Assembly: GCA_902582735.1 (NCBI GenBank)
Contig: CACHTB010000005.1
Span: 1 to 50,000 of the forward strand
Length of the DNA stretch: 50,000 bases
From: an uncultured Pelagibacteraceae bacterium
Lineage (GTDB): Bacteria > Pseudomonadota > Alphaproteobacteria > Pelagibacterales > Pelagibacteraceae
Reading direction: 5' to 3'
The notes below the pieces were generated by a model that ran no database searches, had not been told where the DNA came from, and saw only the letters and a list, made by a program, of their open reading frames with translations. Below are positions 1-7,722 of this stretch, one piece after another (within the stretch, counting starts at the first letter, position 1; each line of letters begins with the position of its first letter). Made by a program: the position numbers and the translations under genes.

Positions 1-1084
1 AGATATACCTGTTTACATTACAGGGATGAGTTTTGGTGCATTATCTTATGAAGCAAAAACTGCTTTAGCAAGAGGTGCAACAATGGCTGGGAGTGCTACT
101 TGTTCAGGTGAAGGTGGAATGATACCAGATGAAAGAAGATATTCTGAAAAATGGTTCTATCAATGTATTCAATCAAGATATGGATTTAACCCACATCATG
201 CTCAACTTGCAGATGGAATTGAAGTTTTCATCGGACAAGGACAAAAGGTTGGAATGGGTGGTCACTTAATGGGTCAGAAGGTAACTGATCAGGTTGCAGA
301 AATGAGATCACTGCCAGCTGGTATTGATCAAAGATCTCCTGCAAGACACCCTGACTGGTTAGGTCCAGATGACCTTGCATTAAAAGTACAAGAGCTAAGA
401 GAATTAACAAAAAATAAAGTGCCAATTCAATTAAAACTTGGTGCTGCTAAAGTTTACGATGATGTTCGTATGGCAGCGAAATGTGATCCAGACTCTATTT
501 ATTTAGATGGAATGGAAGGTTCCACTGGAGCAGGCCCACACATCGCTGCAGCAAATACGGGTATTCCTGGAATAGCAGGTATTAGAGAAGCAAGAAGAGC
601 TCTAGATGATGTAGGTAAAACTGGAAAAGTTACTTTAATTTATGCAGGTGGAGTGAGAGATGGTGCTGACATGGCAAAAGCTTTAGCATTAGGTGCTGAT
701 GCAATTGCAATTGGAACAGGTGCTATGGTTGCTCTTAACTGTAACAAAGAAATTCCAGAATCTAATTTTGAAAAAGAGATGGGTGTTCCGGCGGGACATT
801 GTTATCACTGTCATACAGGTAGATGTCCAGTTGGTGTTGCTACTCAAGATCCAAAATTAAGAAAAAGATTAAACCCAGATGATGCTGCATTAAGAGTATA
901 TAACTATTTACATGCAATGACTTTAGAAGCACAGCTTCTAGCAAGAGCATGTGGTAAAACAAATATCCACTCTTTAGAGCCAGAGGATATGGCGGCATTA
1001 ACTATGGAGGCATCAGCTTTAGCAAAAGTGCCTTTAGCAGGAACTAACCACACAGTAGGAGTTAAAGACTTTCATAAAATATAG
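1..1084 (+). CDS. Glutamate synthase FMN-domain protein (GltB-like), 5' end cut by window
   Basis: The reading frame is open to the left edge (codons begin at base 2), so the ATG at 26 is internal: the paralogue at 5036 has the same MSFGALS motif about 90 residues in. The protein is the FMN-binding (beta/alpha)8 domain of glutamate synthase, which normally receives ammonia or a C-N group and forms glutamate or N-methylglutamate from 2-oxoglutarate. Visible hallmarks are GQGQKVGMGGHLMGQK, the phosphate-binding YAGGVRDGADMAKAL segment and a C-x2-C-x4-C motif followed by PVGVATQ (bases 800-838), which fits the three-cysteine Fe-S ligand set of GltB. The C terminus (LEPEDMAALTMEA) is complete. 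It lies 9 bases upstream of the unknown gene at 1094. No glutaminase domain is visible, so it resembles stand-alone GlxD/MgsC/archaeal GltB proteins. Family is sure; exact substrate is not. Confidence 0.9.
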   Translation, partial: DIPVYITGMSFGALSYEAKTALARGATMAGSATCSGEGGMIPDERRYSEKWFYQCIQSRYGFNPHHAQLADGIEVFIGQGQKVGMGGHLMGQKVTDQVAEMRSLPAGIDQRSPARHPDWLGPDDLALKVQELRELTKNKVPIQLKLGAAKVYDDVRMAAKCDPDSIYLDGMEGSTGAGPHIAAANTGIPGIAGIREARRALDDVGKTGKVTLIYAGGVRDGADMAKALALGADAIAIGTGAMVALNCNKEIPESNFEKEMGVPAGHCYHCHTGRCPVGVATQDPKLRKRLNPDDAALRVYNYLHAMTLEAQLLARACGKTNIHSLEPEDMAALTMEASALAKVPLAGTNHTVGVKDFHKI

Positions 1085-1093
1085 AAACTGATT

Positions 1094-1495
1094 ATGGCTA
1101 AGAAAAACAAAAAAAAGTCAAAAGCAGTAAAAGGCCAATTAGGTAAAAAGAAAGAGACAGCTAGAGAAAAAATGATTGGTCAAACAATCGGTTATAGATA
1201 TGATGTGAATCTCCTGCCAGATTACTCACGACTAACCCCATTTCTTAAAAAATATATTGAAGCGATGGGTTGGGATGATTTGAATTGGTTGGAAGATGTT
1301 CATATGGGGTATGAAGAAAATAGACCTGCTGTATTTGATAGAAATGCTAATGGCTGGGTAACTATTCCAAGCAAAATAAAACTACCTAACAATCAACAAG
1401 ATAGAGATATGATAGCAAGAGAGCTTCTTGTGAAATTTCAAATGTCACCGAATCATCCTCTAGTTGATTTAAAGAAAGCTTACTTAAAATTTTAA
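1094..1495 (+). CDS. Conserved-looking hypothetical protein, 133 aa
   Basis: I do not recognise a family. The first 28 residues are almost all Lys, Gln, Ala and Arg, a very basic tail; the remainder is a mixed, aromatic-rich globular region (Trp at about 70, 75 and 98) with no membrane segment, signal peptide or cysteine. It starts 9 bases after the FMN-domain gene and ends 117 bases before amt, so it is probably co-transcribed with the former. The basic tail could bind nucleic acid or an acidic partner, but that is inference. Codon use and AT richness match its neighbours, and the frame is uninterrupted, so I take it as a real gene. Confidence 0.75.
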   Translation: MAKKNKKKSKAVKGQLGKKKETAREKMIGQTIGYRYDVNLLPDYSRLTPFLKKYIEAMGWDDLNWLEDVHMGYEENRPAVFDRNANGWVTIPSKIKLPNNQQDRDMIARELLVKFQMSPNHPLVDLKKAYLKF

Positions 1496-1509
1496 ATTTC
1501 AATTCTTAG

Positions 1510-1538
1510 TTGATAAAATAATTATTAACATCTATTTT
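1510..1538 (+). promoter_or_regulatory. Possible promoter of amt
   Basis: TTGATA at 1510-1515 and TATTTT at 1533-1538 are 17 bases apart, resembling a sigma-70 promoter, and would give a leader of about 65 bases before amt. In DNA this AT-rich such matches occur by chance. No sigma-54 GG-N10-GC element was found. Confidence 0.3.
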
Positions 1539-1562
1539 TTATAACTAATTTAAAATTGTCAG

Positions 1563-1609
1563 TCTCTCTAAAATTTCATAAAGTTAATTAATTATTAATA
1601 GGAGAGAGA
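1563..1609 (+). promoter_or_regulatory. Possible hairpin masking the amt ribosome binding site
   Basis: TCTCTCT at 1563-1569 is exactly complementary to AGAGAGA at 1603-1609, which overlaps the amt Shine-Dalgarno GGAGAG just before the ATG at 1613. A 7-bp stem with a 33-base AT-rich loop could hide the ribosome binding site. The loop is long and the stem short, so this is suggestive only. Confidence 0.35.
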
Positions 1610-1612
1610 AAT

Positions 1613-3013
1613 ATGACTGATCAATTAGGTGCTCTCACATCAATATTTACAGAGTTTTACTATTGGGTAACTGTGGTTCTTATGTTTTTGATCCACGTAG
1701 GATTTTGTATGTATGAAGTTGGGGCATCTCGATACAAACATCACCAACATACTCTTATGAAAAACACAATGCTTATACCTTTGGTTACGGTTACGTGGTT
1801 TTTCTTTGGTTGGTGGATATACTGGGCATTTCCAACTGGACCAGGATTAGCTCCTTCGATTATGACCGAAAGTACTGGTCTAGTTCTTGGAGGCGGATTT
1901 GGTGGAAATGATCTTGCTAACCCTACTAATGCATTGATGGCAGTAAATCTTAACGATCATATAATGGGTGTCTTTTGGGCAGCCTTTTTATTATTTTCAT
2001 GGACTGCAGCCTCAATAGTATCAGGGGCAGTTATTGAAAGAATAACAACTTTTGCATTTGGAATTCTCGCAATTGCAATAGGATCTGTTTTTTGGACAAT
2101 AGATGCTTCATGGGGATGGCATTTTGATGGATGGATGTTAAAAATATTAGGATACCACGATGCATATGCTTCAGGTGTTATTCACGCAATTGCAGGAGGT
2201 TTTGCTTTAGGTGTTCTTGTTGTTTTAGGACCAAGAATTGGAAAATTTTCTTCGAGCGGTGAACCTAGAAACATTGGACCAAGAAACCCTTGGTTAGTAA
2301 CTGTTGGATTATTTTTAATCTACACAGGTTTTTGGGGCTTCTACGCAGCTTGTAATGTTCCAATTTACGATCTTGGACCTGAATATGGTATGGAAGGTGT
2401 AACTTTCTTTACAGCAACTAACATCTACCTAACTCCAACAACACTTAGTGGAATAACGATGAACTTTTTAATGTCGTTATCTGGAGGATTGTTGGCAGGT
2501 TATGTAATATCAAAAGGAGATCCTTTTTGGACTTATTCTTCAGGACTTGCGGGCATAATCTGTGCATCTGCAGGAAATGATTTATATCATCCAATTCAAT
2601 CAATGATAATCGGTATGATAGGTGTAGTTATAGCTTACAAAATGCATTACTGGGTCGAAAGAAAATATAAAATCGACGATGCAGTTGGAGCAGTAGCTGT
2701 ACATGGTTATGCTGGATTTGTTGGTCTTGTAATTTGTGGATTCGTTTTAAACGGTTATCCTTCATCTGGTTATGGTGTAGGAGAAATGTGGGATGGAACA
2801 ACCTATGCAGCGATTAATCCTTTAGGAATGTTTATTGGTGCAATAATTATGTTTTTTGTACTTGGTATGCTTCCAGGTTATATAATTGCTAAAGTTCTAC
2901 ATGGAATGGGTAAATTAAGAATTCCAAAAGAAGTGGAGCTTGCAGGACTTGATTACACAATAATGGAGGAGGCTAAAGAGGACGAAAAAGCTGTAGTCTC
3001 TGCCAGTAGATAA
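1613..3013 (+). CDS. amt: Ammonium/methylammonium transporter (Amt family)
   Basis: Inner-membrane channel-type transporter that brings in ammonium (and often methylammonium). The 466-aa protein has about 11 hydrophobic segments. Residues fitting the Amt pore are visible: the Asp of the NH4+ recruitment site (D183) with the first pore His eight residues later (H191, in SGVIHAIAGG), the second pore His (H364, in AVAVHGYAG), and the GAVIER motif near residue 138. The usual DFAGG signature is altered (DAYAS), marking it as a divergent member. The start at 1613 has an upstream GGAGAG. The 73-aa gene follows 13 bases later and then a terminator, so the two form a unit. Nearby GlxBCD and GlnT/GMAS make ammonium or methylamine capture the natural role. 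In Pelagibacter an amt near glnT is reported to respond to nitrogen limitation. Confidence 0.95.
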   Translation: MTDQLGALTSIFTEFYYWVTVVLMFLIHVGFCMYEVGASRYKHHQHTLMKNTMLIPLVTVTWFFFGWWIYWAFPTGPGLAPSIMTESTGLVLGGGFGGNDLANPTNALMAVNLNDHIMGVFWAAFLLFSWTAASIVSGAVIERITTFAFGILAIAIGSVFWTIDASWGWHFDGWMLKILGYHDAYASGVIHAIAGGFALGVLVVLGPRIGKFSSSGEPRNIGPRNPWLVTVGLFLIYTGFWGFYAACNVPIYDLGPEYGMEGVTFFTATNIYLTPTTLSGITMNFLMSLSGGLLAGYVISKGDPFWTYSSGLAGIICASAGNDLYHPIQSMIIGMIGVVIAYKMHYWVERKYKIDDAVGAVAVHGYAGFVGLVICGFVLNGYPSSGYGVGEMWDGTTYAAINPLGMFIGAIIMFFVLGMLPGYIIAKVLHGMGKLRIPKEVELAGLDYTIMEEAKEDEKAVVSASR

Positions 3014-3020
3014 AGGAGGT
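3012..3020 (+). promoter_or_regulatory. Perfect Shine-Dalgarno for the 73-aa gene
   Basis: AAAGGAGGT lies 6 bases before the ATG at 3027 and overlaps the amt stop codon. It is the longest anti-16S match I noticed in the window, where many genes have weak or no Shine-Dalgarno. Confidence 0.75.
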
Positions 3021-3026
3021 ATATAG

Positions 3027-3248
3027 ATGGCAACAGTATCAAATTGGATAGATCATTTAAGTGCCTCTGAGGTACAAGGATCTGTTTATCCAGGTGTTGG
3101 CTCAGAAGGAGTGCTAGTGATTATAGCAATTCTTATTTGGGTAGGCTGGCATGTGATTTCATCTAAACAAGAAGATGGTAAGATGAATGAAATTGCTAGA
3201 AAAAGACCGGGTGCTAATGACTGGAAAAGCAATATAACAGACGGCTAA
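3027..3248 (+). CDS. Small single-span membrane protein following amt, 73 aa
   Basis: No family recognised. The N-terminal 28 residues are polar, followed by one membrane segment (about residues 28-45, GVLVIIAILIWVGWHVI) and a charged tail with KQEDGK, RKRPG and DWKS. It begins 13 bases after the amt stop behind a perfect AAAGGAGGT site and ends just before a strong terminator, so it is co-transcribed with amt and probably translated very well. Position suggests an Amt-associated partner or regulator. This is of interest because Pelagibacter is reported to lack PII proteins, the usual Amt regulators. Function is inference only. Confidence 0.8.
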   Translation: MATVSNWIDHLSASEVQGSVYPGVGSEGVLVIIAILIWVGWHVISSKQEDGKMNEIARKRPGANDWKSNITDG

Positions 3249-3254
3249 AACTTT

Positions 3255-3289
3255 AAAGAGGGCACATAATTATATGTGCCCTCTTTTTT
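3255..3289 (+). terminator. Rho-independent terminator after amt operon
   Basis: A perfect 14-bp stem (3255-3268 with 3273-3286) closes a 4-base ATTA loop and runs into T residues to 3289. The core GAGGGCAC/GTGCCCTC is GC-rich in a very AT-rich setting. It ends the amt plus 73-aa unit. Confidence 0.88.
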
Positions 3290-3294
3290 CAAAG

Positions 3295-3462
3295 ATGGAA
3301 AATCCCAAAAATAATAATCAACAAGAAAATAAAACCCCAAGTAAGATGGCAAGGTTAGCGTGGCCTAAAGCAAAGTATGGTTTGTATGCCGCAATCATCA
3401 TCATTGTAATAGTAAATCTCCTTTATTATAAAGATTTTCTATTGTCATTATTTTCAAAGTAA
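3295..3462 (+). CDS. Very small membrane protein, 55 aa
   Basis: No family recognised. The start is placed at 3295 (MENPKNN) because the earlier in-frame ATG at 3274 lies inside the terminator stem. The first 24 residues are polar and rich in Asn, Gln and Lys; then comes WPKAKYGLY and a strongly hydrophobic stretch (AAIIIIVIVNLL), so it is a single-span membrane protein. It starts 5 bases after the terminator T-run with no visible Shine-Dalgarno and ends 6 bases before glxB, so it is probably the first gene of the glx unit or is read by terminator read-through. It might also be a non-coding leader, though composition favours a real protein. Confidence 0.6.
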   Translation: MENPKNNNQQENKTPSKMARLAWPKAKYGLYAAIIIIVIVNLLYYKDFLLSLFSK

Positions 3463-3468
3463 AAAATC

Positions 3469-4350
3469 ATGTGTGGTATAGTTGGAATTTATTTAAAATC
3501 ATCAAAGCTTGAAAAATCTTTAGGAAAAATGCTTTCAGGAATGCTAGTAAATATGGAATCACGTGGACCTGATAGTGCAGGTTTTGCAATTTATAAAAAT
3601 GAAAAAAATAAAGATTATAAATATTCACTTTGTTTATCCGGTGTAAACTTTGAAACATTTAAGAAACAAATTTCAAAAGAAATTAAAGTCGCAAGCTTAG
3701 TTAAAAATTCTGATCACGTAATTCTTAAAACTAAAGAAAAACCATCAAAAATTAATGAGGTTTTAAGCATAAAATTTAAAAATGTGTCATTAGTTGGATA
3801 TGGAAAATCAATTGAAATATTTAAACAAGTTGGAAATCCGTCAGATGTTGTAAAGAAATTTAATTTAAATGAATTTAGTGGAACCCATGGAATTGGTCAC
3901 ACAAGAATGGCAACAGAGAGTGCTATCACCACTGATGGCTCCCATCCCTACTCTACTGGTGAAGATGAATGTATAGTGCATAATGGATCATTATCAAATC
4001 ATAATAATTTAAGAAGAAAACTTGTTAAAAATGGATCAGTTTTTAAATCAGAAAATGATACTGAAGTTGCAGCGGGTTATATTTCGGATAGTCTTAAAAA
4101 TAAGAATTTAAAAGATACTTTAAAGTCAGGATTAAACGATCTTGATGGTTTTTATACATTTATTACAGGTACTAGAAAAGGTTTTGCAGTACTCAGAGAT
4201 GAAATTGCATGTAAACCCGCGGTGATTGCAGAAACAAAAGATTATGTTGCAATAGCATCTGAGTTTCAAGCAATGGCACATTTGCCAAATGTCAATCAAG
4301 CAAAAATTTTTGAGCCTGAACCAGGCGTTGTTTATTCTTGGGGTAATTAA
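3469..4350 (+). CDS. glxB: Class II glutamine amidotransferase, GlxB/MgsA-like
   Basis: The protein opens MCGIVGIY, giving Cys2 as the N-terminal nucleophile of class II (Ntn) glutamine amidotransferases; this fixes the start. It keeps ESRGPDSAG (near residue 30), GIGHTRMAT and HNGSLSNHNN, all GATase II active-site motifs. It releases ammonia (or, in N-methylglutamate synthase, handles the amide/methylamine side) for the FMN subunit. At 293 aa it is a stand-alone domain, in contrast to the roughly 1500-aa GltB where it is fused. It overlaps the glxC start by one base (TAATG), and glxC-glxD follow directly, so the three form a split glutamate-synthase-like complex. Which amine it uses is unresolved: GlxBCD and MgsABC are homologous sets. 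Confidence 0.9.
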   Translation: MCGIVGIYLKSSKLEKSLGKMLSGMLVNMESRGPDSAGFAIYKNEKNKDYKYSLCLSGVNFETFKKQISKEIKVASLVKNSDHVILKTKEKPSKINEVLSIKFKNVSLVGYGKSIEIFKQVGNPSDVVKKFNLNEFSGTHGIGHTRMATESAITTDGSHPYSTGEDECIVHNGSLSNHNNLRRKLVKNGSVFKSENDTEVAAGYISDSLKNKNLKDTLKSGLNDLDGFYTFITGTRKGFAVLRDEIACKPAVIAETKDYVAIASEFQAMAHLPNVNQAKIFEPEPGVVYSWGN

Positions 4351-5033
4351 TGATTTTAGATTTAAAAAAATTAGAGCTTAGAAAAGTAAATGATACTTTA
4401 CAAAACTTAGAAAGAAAAAAAAATGACAGAAGTTTTACAGTATTAAATCCTGAAGGGAGTCATGCTGTTTGTGCAGGACTAACTGATGATCTAGATGTCA
4501 CTATAAAAGGACATGTTGGATACTATTGTGCTGGAATGAATCAAAACGCTCACGTGACAGTTGAAGGAAATGTTGGTACTGGTGTTGGTGAGAATATGAT
4601 GTCAGGCACAGTGCATGTCAAAGGAAATGCGTCTCAATCTGCTGGTGCAACAGCACATGGAGGATTATTGATTGTAGATGGTGATACGAGTTCAAGATGT
4701 GGGATATCAATGAAAGGAATTGATATAATTGTTAAAGGATCTGTTGGTCATATGTCAGCTTTCATGGCGCAATCAGGAAATTTAGTTGTATGTGGAAACG
4801 CAGGTGAGGCATTAGGAGACAGTTTATATGAAACAGATATATATGTAAGAGGTAAAGTGAGATCTCTTGGTGCAGATTGTGTTGAAAAAAAAATGGACAA
4901 TAAACACACAAAAAAATTAGATAAATTATTAAAAAAAGCAAATATTAAAAATTTTAAAGCAAGAGATTTTAAAAGATATGGATCCTCAAGAAAACTTTAT
5001 AACTTTAATATTGATAACGTATCAAATTATTAA
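4350..5033 (+). CDS. glxC: GXGXG-motif subunit, GlxC/MgsB-like
   Basis: This 227-aa protein matches the C-terminal beta-helix domain of glutamate synthase, which packs against the FMN barrel and lines the ammonia path. The repeated Gly-rich turns are visible as VKGHVGYYCAGMN, VEGNVGTGVGENM, VKGNASQSAGATAHGG and VCGNAGEALGDSLYETD. The last 50 residues are unusually lysine-rich (KKMDNKHTKKLDKLLKK) and precede a typical ending. The start overlaps the glxB stop and glxD starts 2 bases after the stop, so expression is presumably coupled. It should have no catalysis on its own. Confidence 0.9.
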   Translation: MILDLKKLELRKVNDTLQNLERKKNDRSFTVLNPEGSHAVCAGLTDDLDVTIKGHVGYYCAGMNQNAHVTVEGNVGTGVGENMMSGTVHVKGNASQSAGATAHGGLLIVDGDTSSRCGISMKGIDIIVKGSVGHMSAFMAQSGNLVVCGNAGEALGDSLYETDIYVRGKVRSLGADCVEKKMDNKHTKKLDKLLKKANIKNFKARDFKRYGSSRKLYNFNIDNVSNY

Positions 5034-5035
5034 TT

Positions 5036-6358
5036 ATGAAAAAAAATAAAACATATCCTAGGCAGTCCTGGACATTTGATGAGTACACTAATTCTGAAAT
5101 AAGAAGATCGGCTGAAACTGGTATTTATGATATTAGAGGTGGTGGATCAAAAAGAAAACTTCCTCACTTTGATGATTTATTATTTCTAGGAGCATCAATG
5201 TCTAGATATCCTCTAGAAGGATATAGAGAAAGATGCACAACAAATGTTACTCTTGGAACAAGGTATGCAAAAAAACCTTTAGAACTTGATATTCCTATTA
5301 CAATTGCAGGTATGAGCTTTGGTGCATTATCAGGGCCTGCAAAAGAAGCTTTGGGAAGAGGAGCAAGTATTGCTGGAACATCTACAACGACAGGTGATGG
5401 TGGAATGACACCTGAGGAAAGAGGACAATCCAAAACACTTGTTTATCAATTATTACCTTCTCGATATGGAATGAATCCAAATGACTTAAGAAAAGCAGAT
5501 GCGATTGAAATTGTTATTGGACAAGGCGCAAAACCAGGTGGTGGTGGAATGTTATTAGGTCAAAAAATCAACGACAGAGTTGCTGAAATGAGAACACTTC
5601 CAAAAGGAATTGATCAAAGATCAGCATGTAGACATCCTGATTGGACAGGACCTGATGATTTAAAAATAAAGATATTAGAATTAAGAGAAATTACTAAATG
5701 GAAAGTTCCAATTTTTATTAAAGTTGCTGGTGCAAGACCTTACTATGATACAGCTTTAGCAGTTAAAGCAGGAGCAGATGTTGTAGTGCTTGATGGAATG
5801 CAAGGAGGAACAGCAGCAACACAAGAGGTTTTTATTGAAAATGTTGGTCAACCAACTCTTGCATGTATAAGACCTGCTGTAGATGCACTTCAAGATTTAA
5901 ACGCTCACAGAGAAGTACAATTAGTAATTTCTGGTGGTGTAAGAAACGGTGCAGATGTTGCAAAAGCATTAGCATTAGGTGCGGATGCGGTTTCAATTGG
6001 AAGTGCTGCTATGATTGCAATTGGAGATAATGATCCAAAGTGGGAAAAAGAATATAAAAAATTAGGAACAAAAGCTGGTGCATATGATGATTGGCACGAG
6101 GGAAATGATCCTGCGGGAATATCCACTCAAAATCCAAAACTTATGAAACGTTTGGATCCTAAAAAAGCAGGCAGAAAACTTTCAAATTATTTAAAAGTAA
6201 TGACGTTAGAAGCTCAAACAATTGCAAGAGCATGTGGAAAAAATAGTCTTCATAATTTAGAACCTGAAGATCTTTGTGCTTTAACCGTTGAAGCAGCTGC
6301 AATGGCAAGAGTTCCTCTTGCAGGTACTAATTGGATCCCTGGCATAAAAAATAAATAA
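5036..6358 (+). CDS. glxD: FMN-domain glutamate synthase-like subunit, GlxD/MgsC-like
   Basis: Full-length 440-aa FMN barrel homologous to the gene at the left edge. It carries MSFGALSGPAKEALGRG, VIGQGAKPGGGGMLLGQK, the substrate-facing IKVAGARPYYDTA segment and SGGVRNGADVAKALALGADAV for FMN phosphate. Where the paralogue and GltB have the Fe-S cysteines, this protein reads KAGAYDDWHEGNDPAGISTQ (bases about 6070-6128), with no cysteine, so it probably lacks the cluster and depends on FMN alone or takes electrons differently. It follows glxC by 2 bases and completes the glxBCD set. Likely activity is synthesis of glutamate or N-methylglutamate; the neighbouring Amt and GlnT/GMAS-type synthetase are compatible with both. 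Confidence 0.9.
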   Translation: MKKNKTYPRQSWTFDEYTNSEIRRSAETGIYDIRGGGSKRKLPHFDDLLFLGASMSRYPLEGYRERCTTNVTLGTRYAKKPLELDIPITIAGMSFGALSGPAKEALGRGASIAGTSTTTGDGGMTPEERGQSKTLVYQLLPSRYGMNPNDLRKADAIEIVIGQGAKPGGGGMLLGQKINDRVAEMRTLPKGIDQRSACRHPDWTGPDDLKIKILELREITKWKVPIFIKVAGARPYYDTALAVKAGADVVVLDGMQGGTAATQEVFIENVGQPTLACIRPAVDALQDLNAHREVQLVISGGVRNGADVAKALALGADAVSIGSAAMIAIGDNDPKWEKEYKKLGTKAGAYDDWHEGNDPAGISTQNPKLMKRLDPKKAGRKLSNYLKVMTLEAQTIARACGKNSLHNLEPEDLCALTVEAAAMARVPLAGTNWIPGIKNK

Positions 6359-6395
6359 TTATTGTAACTTCAGAATTTAATACGTAAGATAAATT

Positions 6396-7721
6396 ATGCC
6401 AAAAAATTTATCTCAAATAGCAAAATCAAAAAAAATAAAATACTTTTTAATAAGTTTCGTCGATCTCTTTGGAGCTTTAAGATCAAAACTTGTACCAGCT
6501 CAAGCAATTGCCGAAATGCAAAAGAATGGTGCAGGATTTGCAGGATTTGCTACTTGGTTAGATATGACACCAGCAGATAGCGATATGTTTGCAATACCTG
6601 ATCCAAACAGTTTAATTCAATTACCTTGGAATAAGGAAATTGGATGGCTTGCATCTGATTTGTATATGGATGGAAAACCAGTTGAAGCATCACCAAGAGT
6701 TATGCTTAAAAACCAAATCCAAAAACTAAAAGCGAAAAAACTTCAAATGAAATCTGGAGTTGAATGTGAATATTTTTTAATTTCTGAAGATGGTTTATCA
6801 ATAGCTGATCCAAGAGATATACAGTCAAAACCTTGTTATGACCAATCTGCTTTGATGAGAAGATATGATCTAATAAAGGAAATTTGTGACAGTATGATTG
6901 AACTTGGATGGAAGCCATATCAAAACGATCATGAAGATGCGAATGGTCAATTTGAAATGAATTGGGATTACTCTGATAGTCTTGTTACTGCAGATAGACA
7001 TGTGTTTTTTAAATTCATGGTAAAAAATCTTGCAGAGAAACATGGATTAAGAGCTACTTTCATGCCAAAACCTTTTAACAATTTAACTGGAAATGGTTGT
7101 CATGCTCATGTCTCAGTTTGGAGCGGTGGAGTAAATAAATTTTTAGATAAAAAAGATAAATTAGGACTTAGTAAATTAGCTTATAACTTTCTTGGTGGTT
7201 TAATTAAAAATGCTCAACCTTTATCAGCTTTTTTTAACCCAACTATCAACAGTTATAGAAGAATAAATGCACCCCCAACAAAATCTGGTGCAACTTGGTC
7301 TCCAAGTAGTATTTCTTATACAGGGAATAATAGAACGCACATGATTAGAGTTCCCGAACAGGGAAGATTTGAATTAAGATTAATGGATGGCTCAGCAAAT
7401 CCATACTTATTGCAAGCAGGTGTATTGGCGGCAGGAATAGAGGGAATTAATAAAAAAATTAATCCTGGTAAACCTCTTCATTGCAATATGTATACAGATT
7501 ATAAAAAATATCCAAAACTTGCAAAACTTCCAAATGATCTAGGACAAGCTTTAGGCATGTTAGAAAAAAGTAAAATGTTAAATAATGCTTTTGGTAAAGA
7601 TGTTATTAAAAGTTATCTAAAATTAAAAAGAACAGAGTTGTCAAATTTTAAAAGAAAAGAAGTATTTCATAAAAGAAAACCTATTACACATTGGGAAAGA
7701 GCTAACACATTAGACTGTTAA
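6396..7721 (+). CDS. glnT: Glutamine synthetase family, GlnT / gamma-glutamylmethylamide synthetase type
   Basis: A 441-aa member of the glutamine synthetase superfamily: it joins ammonia or methylamine to glutamate using ATP. Visible motifs are the metal-site GVECEYFL, the DANGQFEMNW segment, the NGCHAHVSVW ATP/glutamate loop (NG..H.H.S pattern), NNRTHMIRVPEQGRFELRL and GSANPYLLQAG. The N-terminal VDLFGALRSKLVPA region is typical of GlnT-like and GMAS enzymes rather than main GlnA, and no adenylylation-site NLY motif is visible. It follows glxD by 37 bases and is followed 1 base later by the lyase gene. Adjacency to the mgsABC-like set favours GMAS, but GlnT-type glutamine synthetase is the alternative and sequence alone does not decide it. 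Confidence 0.85.
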   Translation: MPKNLSQIAKSKKIKYFLISFVDLFGALRSKLVPAQAIAEMQKNGAGFAGFATWLDMTPADSDMFAIPDPNSLIQLPWNKEIGWLASDLYMDGKPVEASPRVMLKNQIQKLKAKKLQMKSGVECEYFLISEDGLSIADPRDIQSKPCYDQSALMRRYDLIKEICDSMIELGWKPYQNDHEDANGQFEMNWDYSDSLVTADRHVFFKFMVKNLAEKHGLRATFMPKPFNNLTGNGCHAHVSVWSGGVNKFLDKKDKLGLSKLAYNFLGGLIKNAQPLSAFFNPTINSYRRINAPPTKSGATWSPSSISYTGNNRTHMIRVPEQGRFELRLMDGSANPYLLQAGVLAAGIEGINKKINPGKPLHCNMYTDYKKYPKLAKLPNDLGQALGMLEKSKMLNNAFGKDVIKSYLKLKRTELSNFKRKEVFHKRKPITHWERANTLDC

Positions 7722-7722
7722 C

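Noticed and set aside
3274..3294. Start of the small membrane protein inside the terminator at 3274
   Set aside because: The codons come from the terminator stem and give residues with no purpose; 3295 is more likely.
5164..5433. Minus-strand 89-aa open frame inside glxD
   Set aside because: It is a shadow of a strongly conserved gene, with no ribosome site or recognisable protein.
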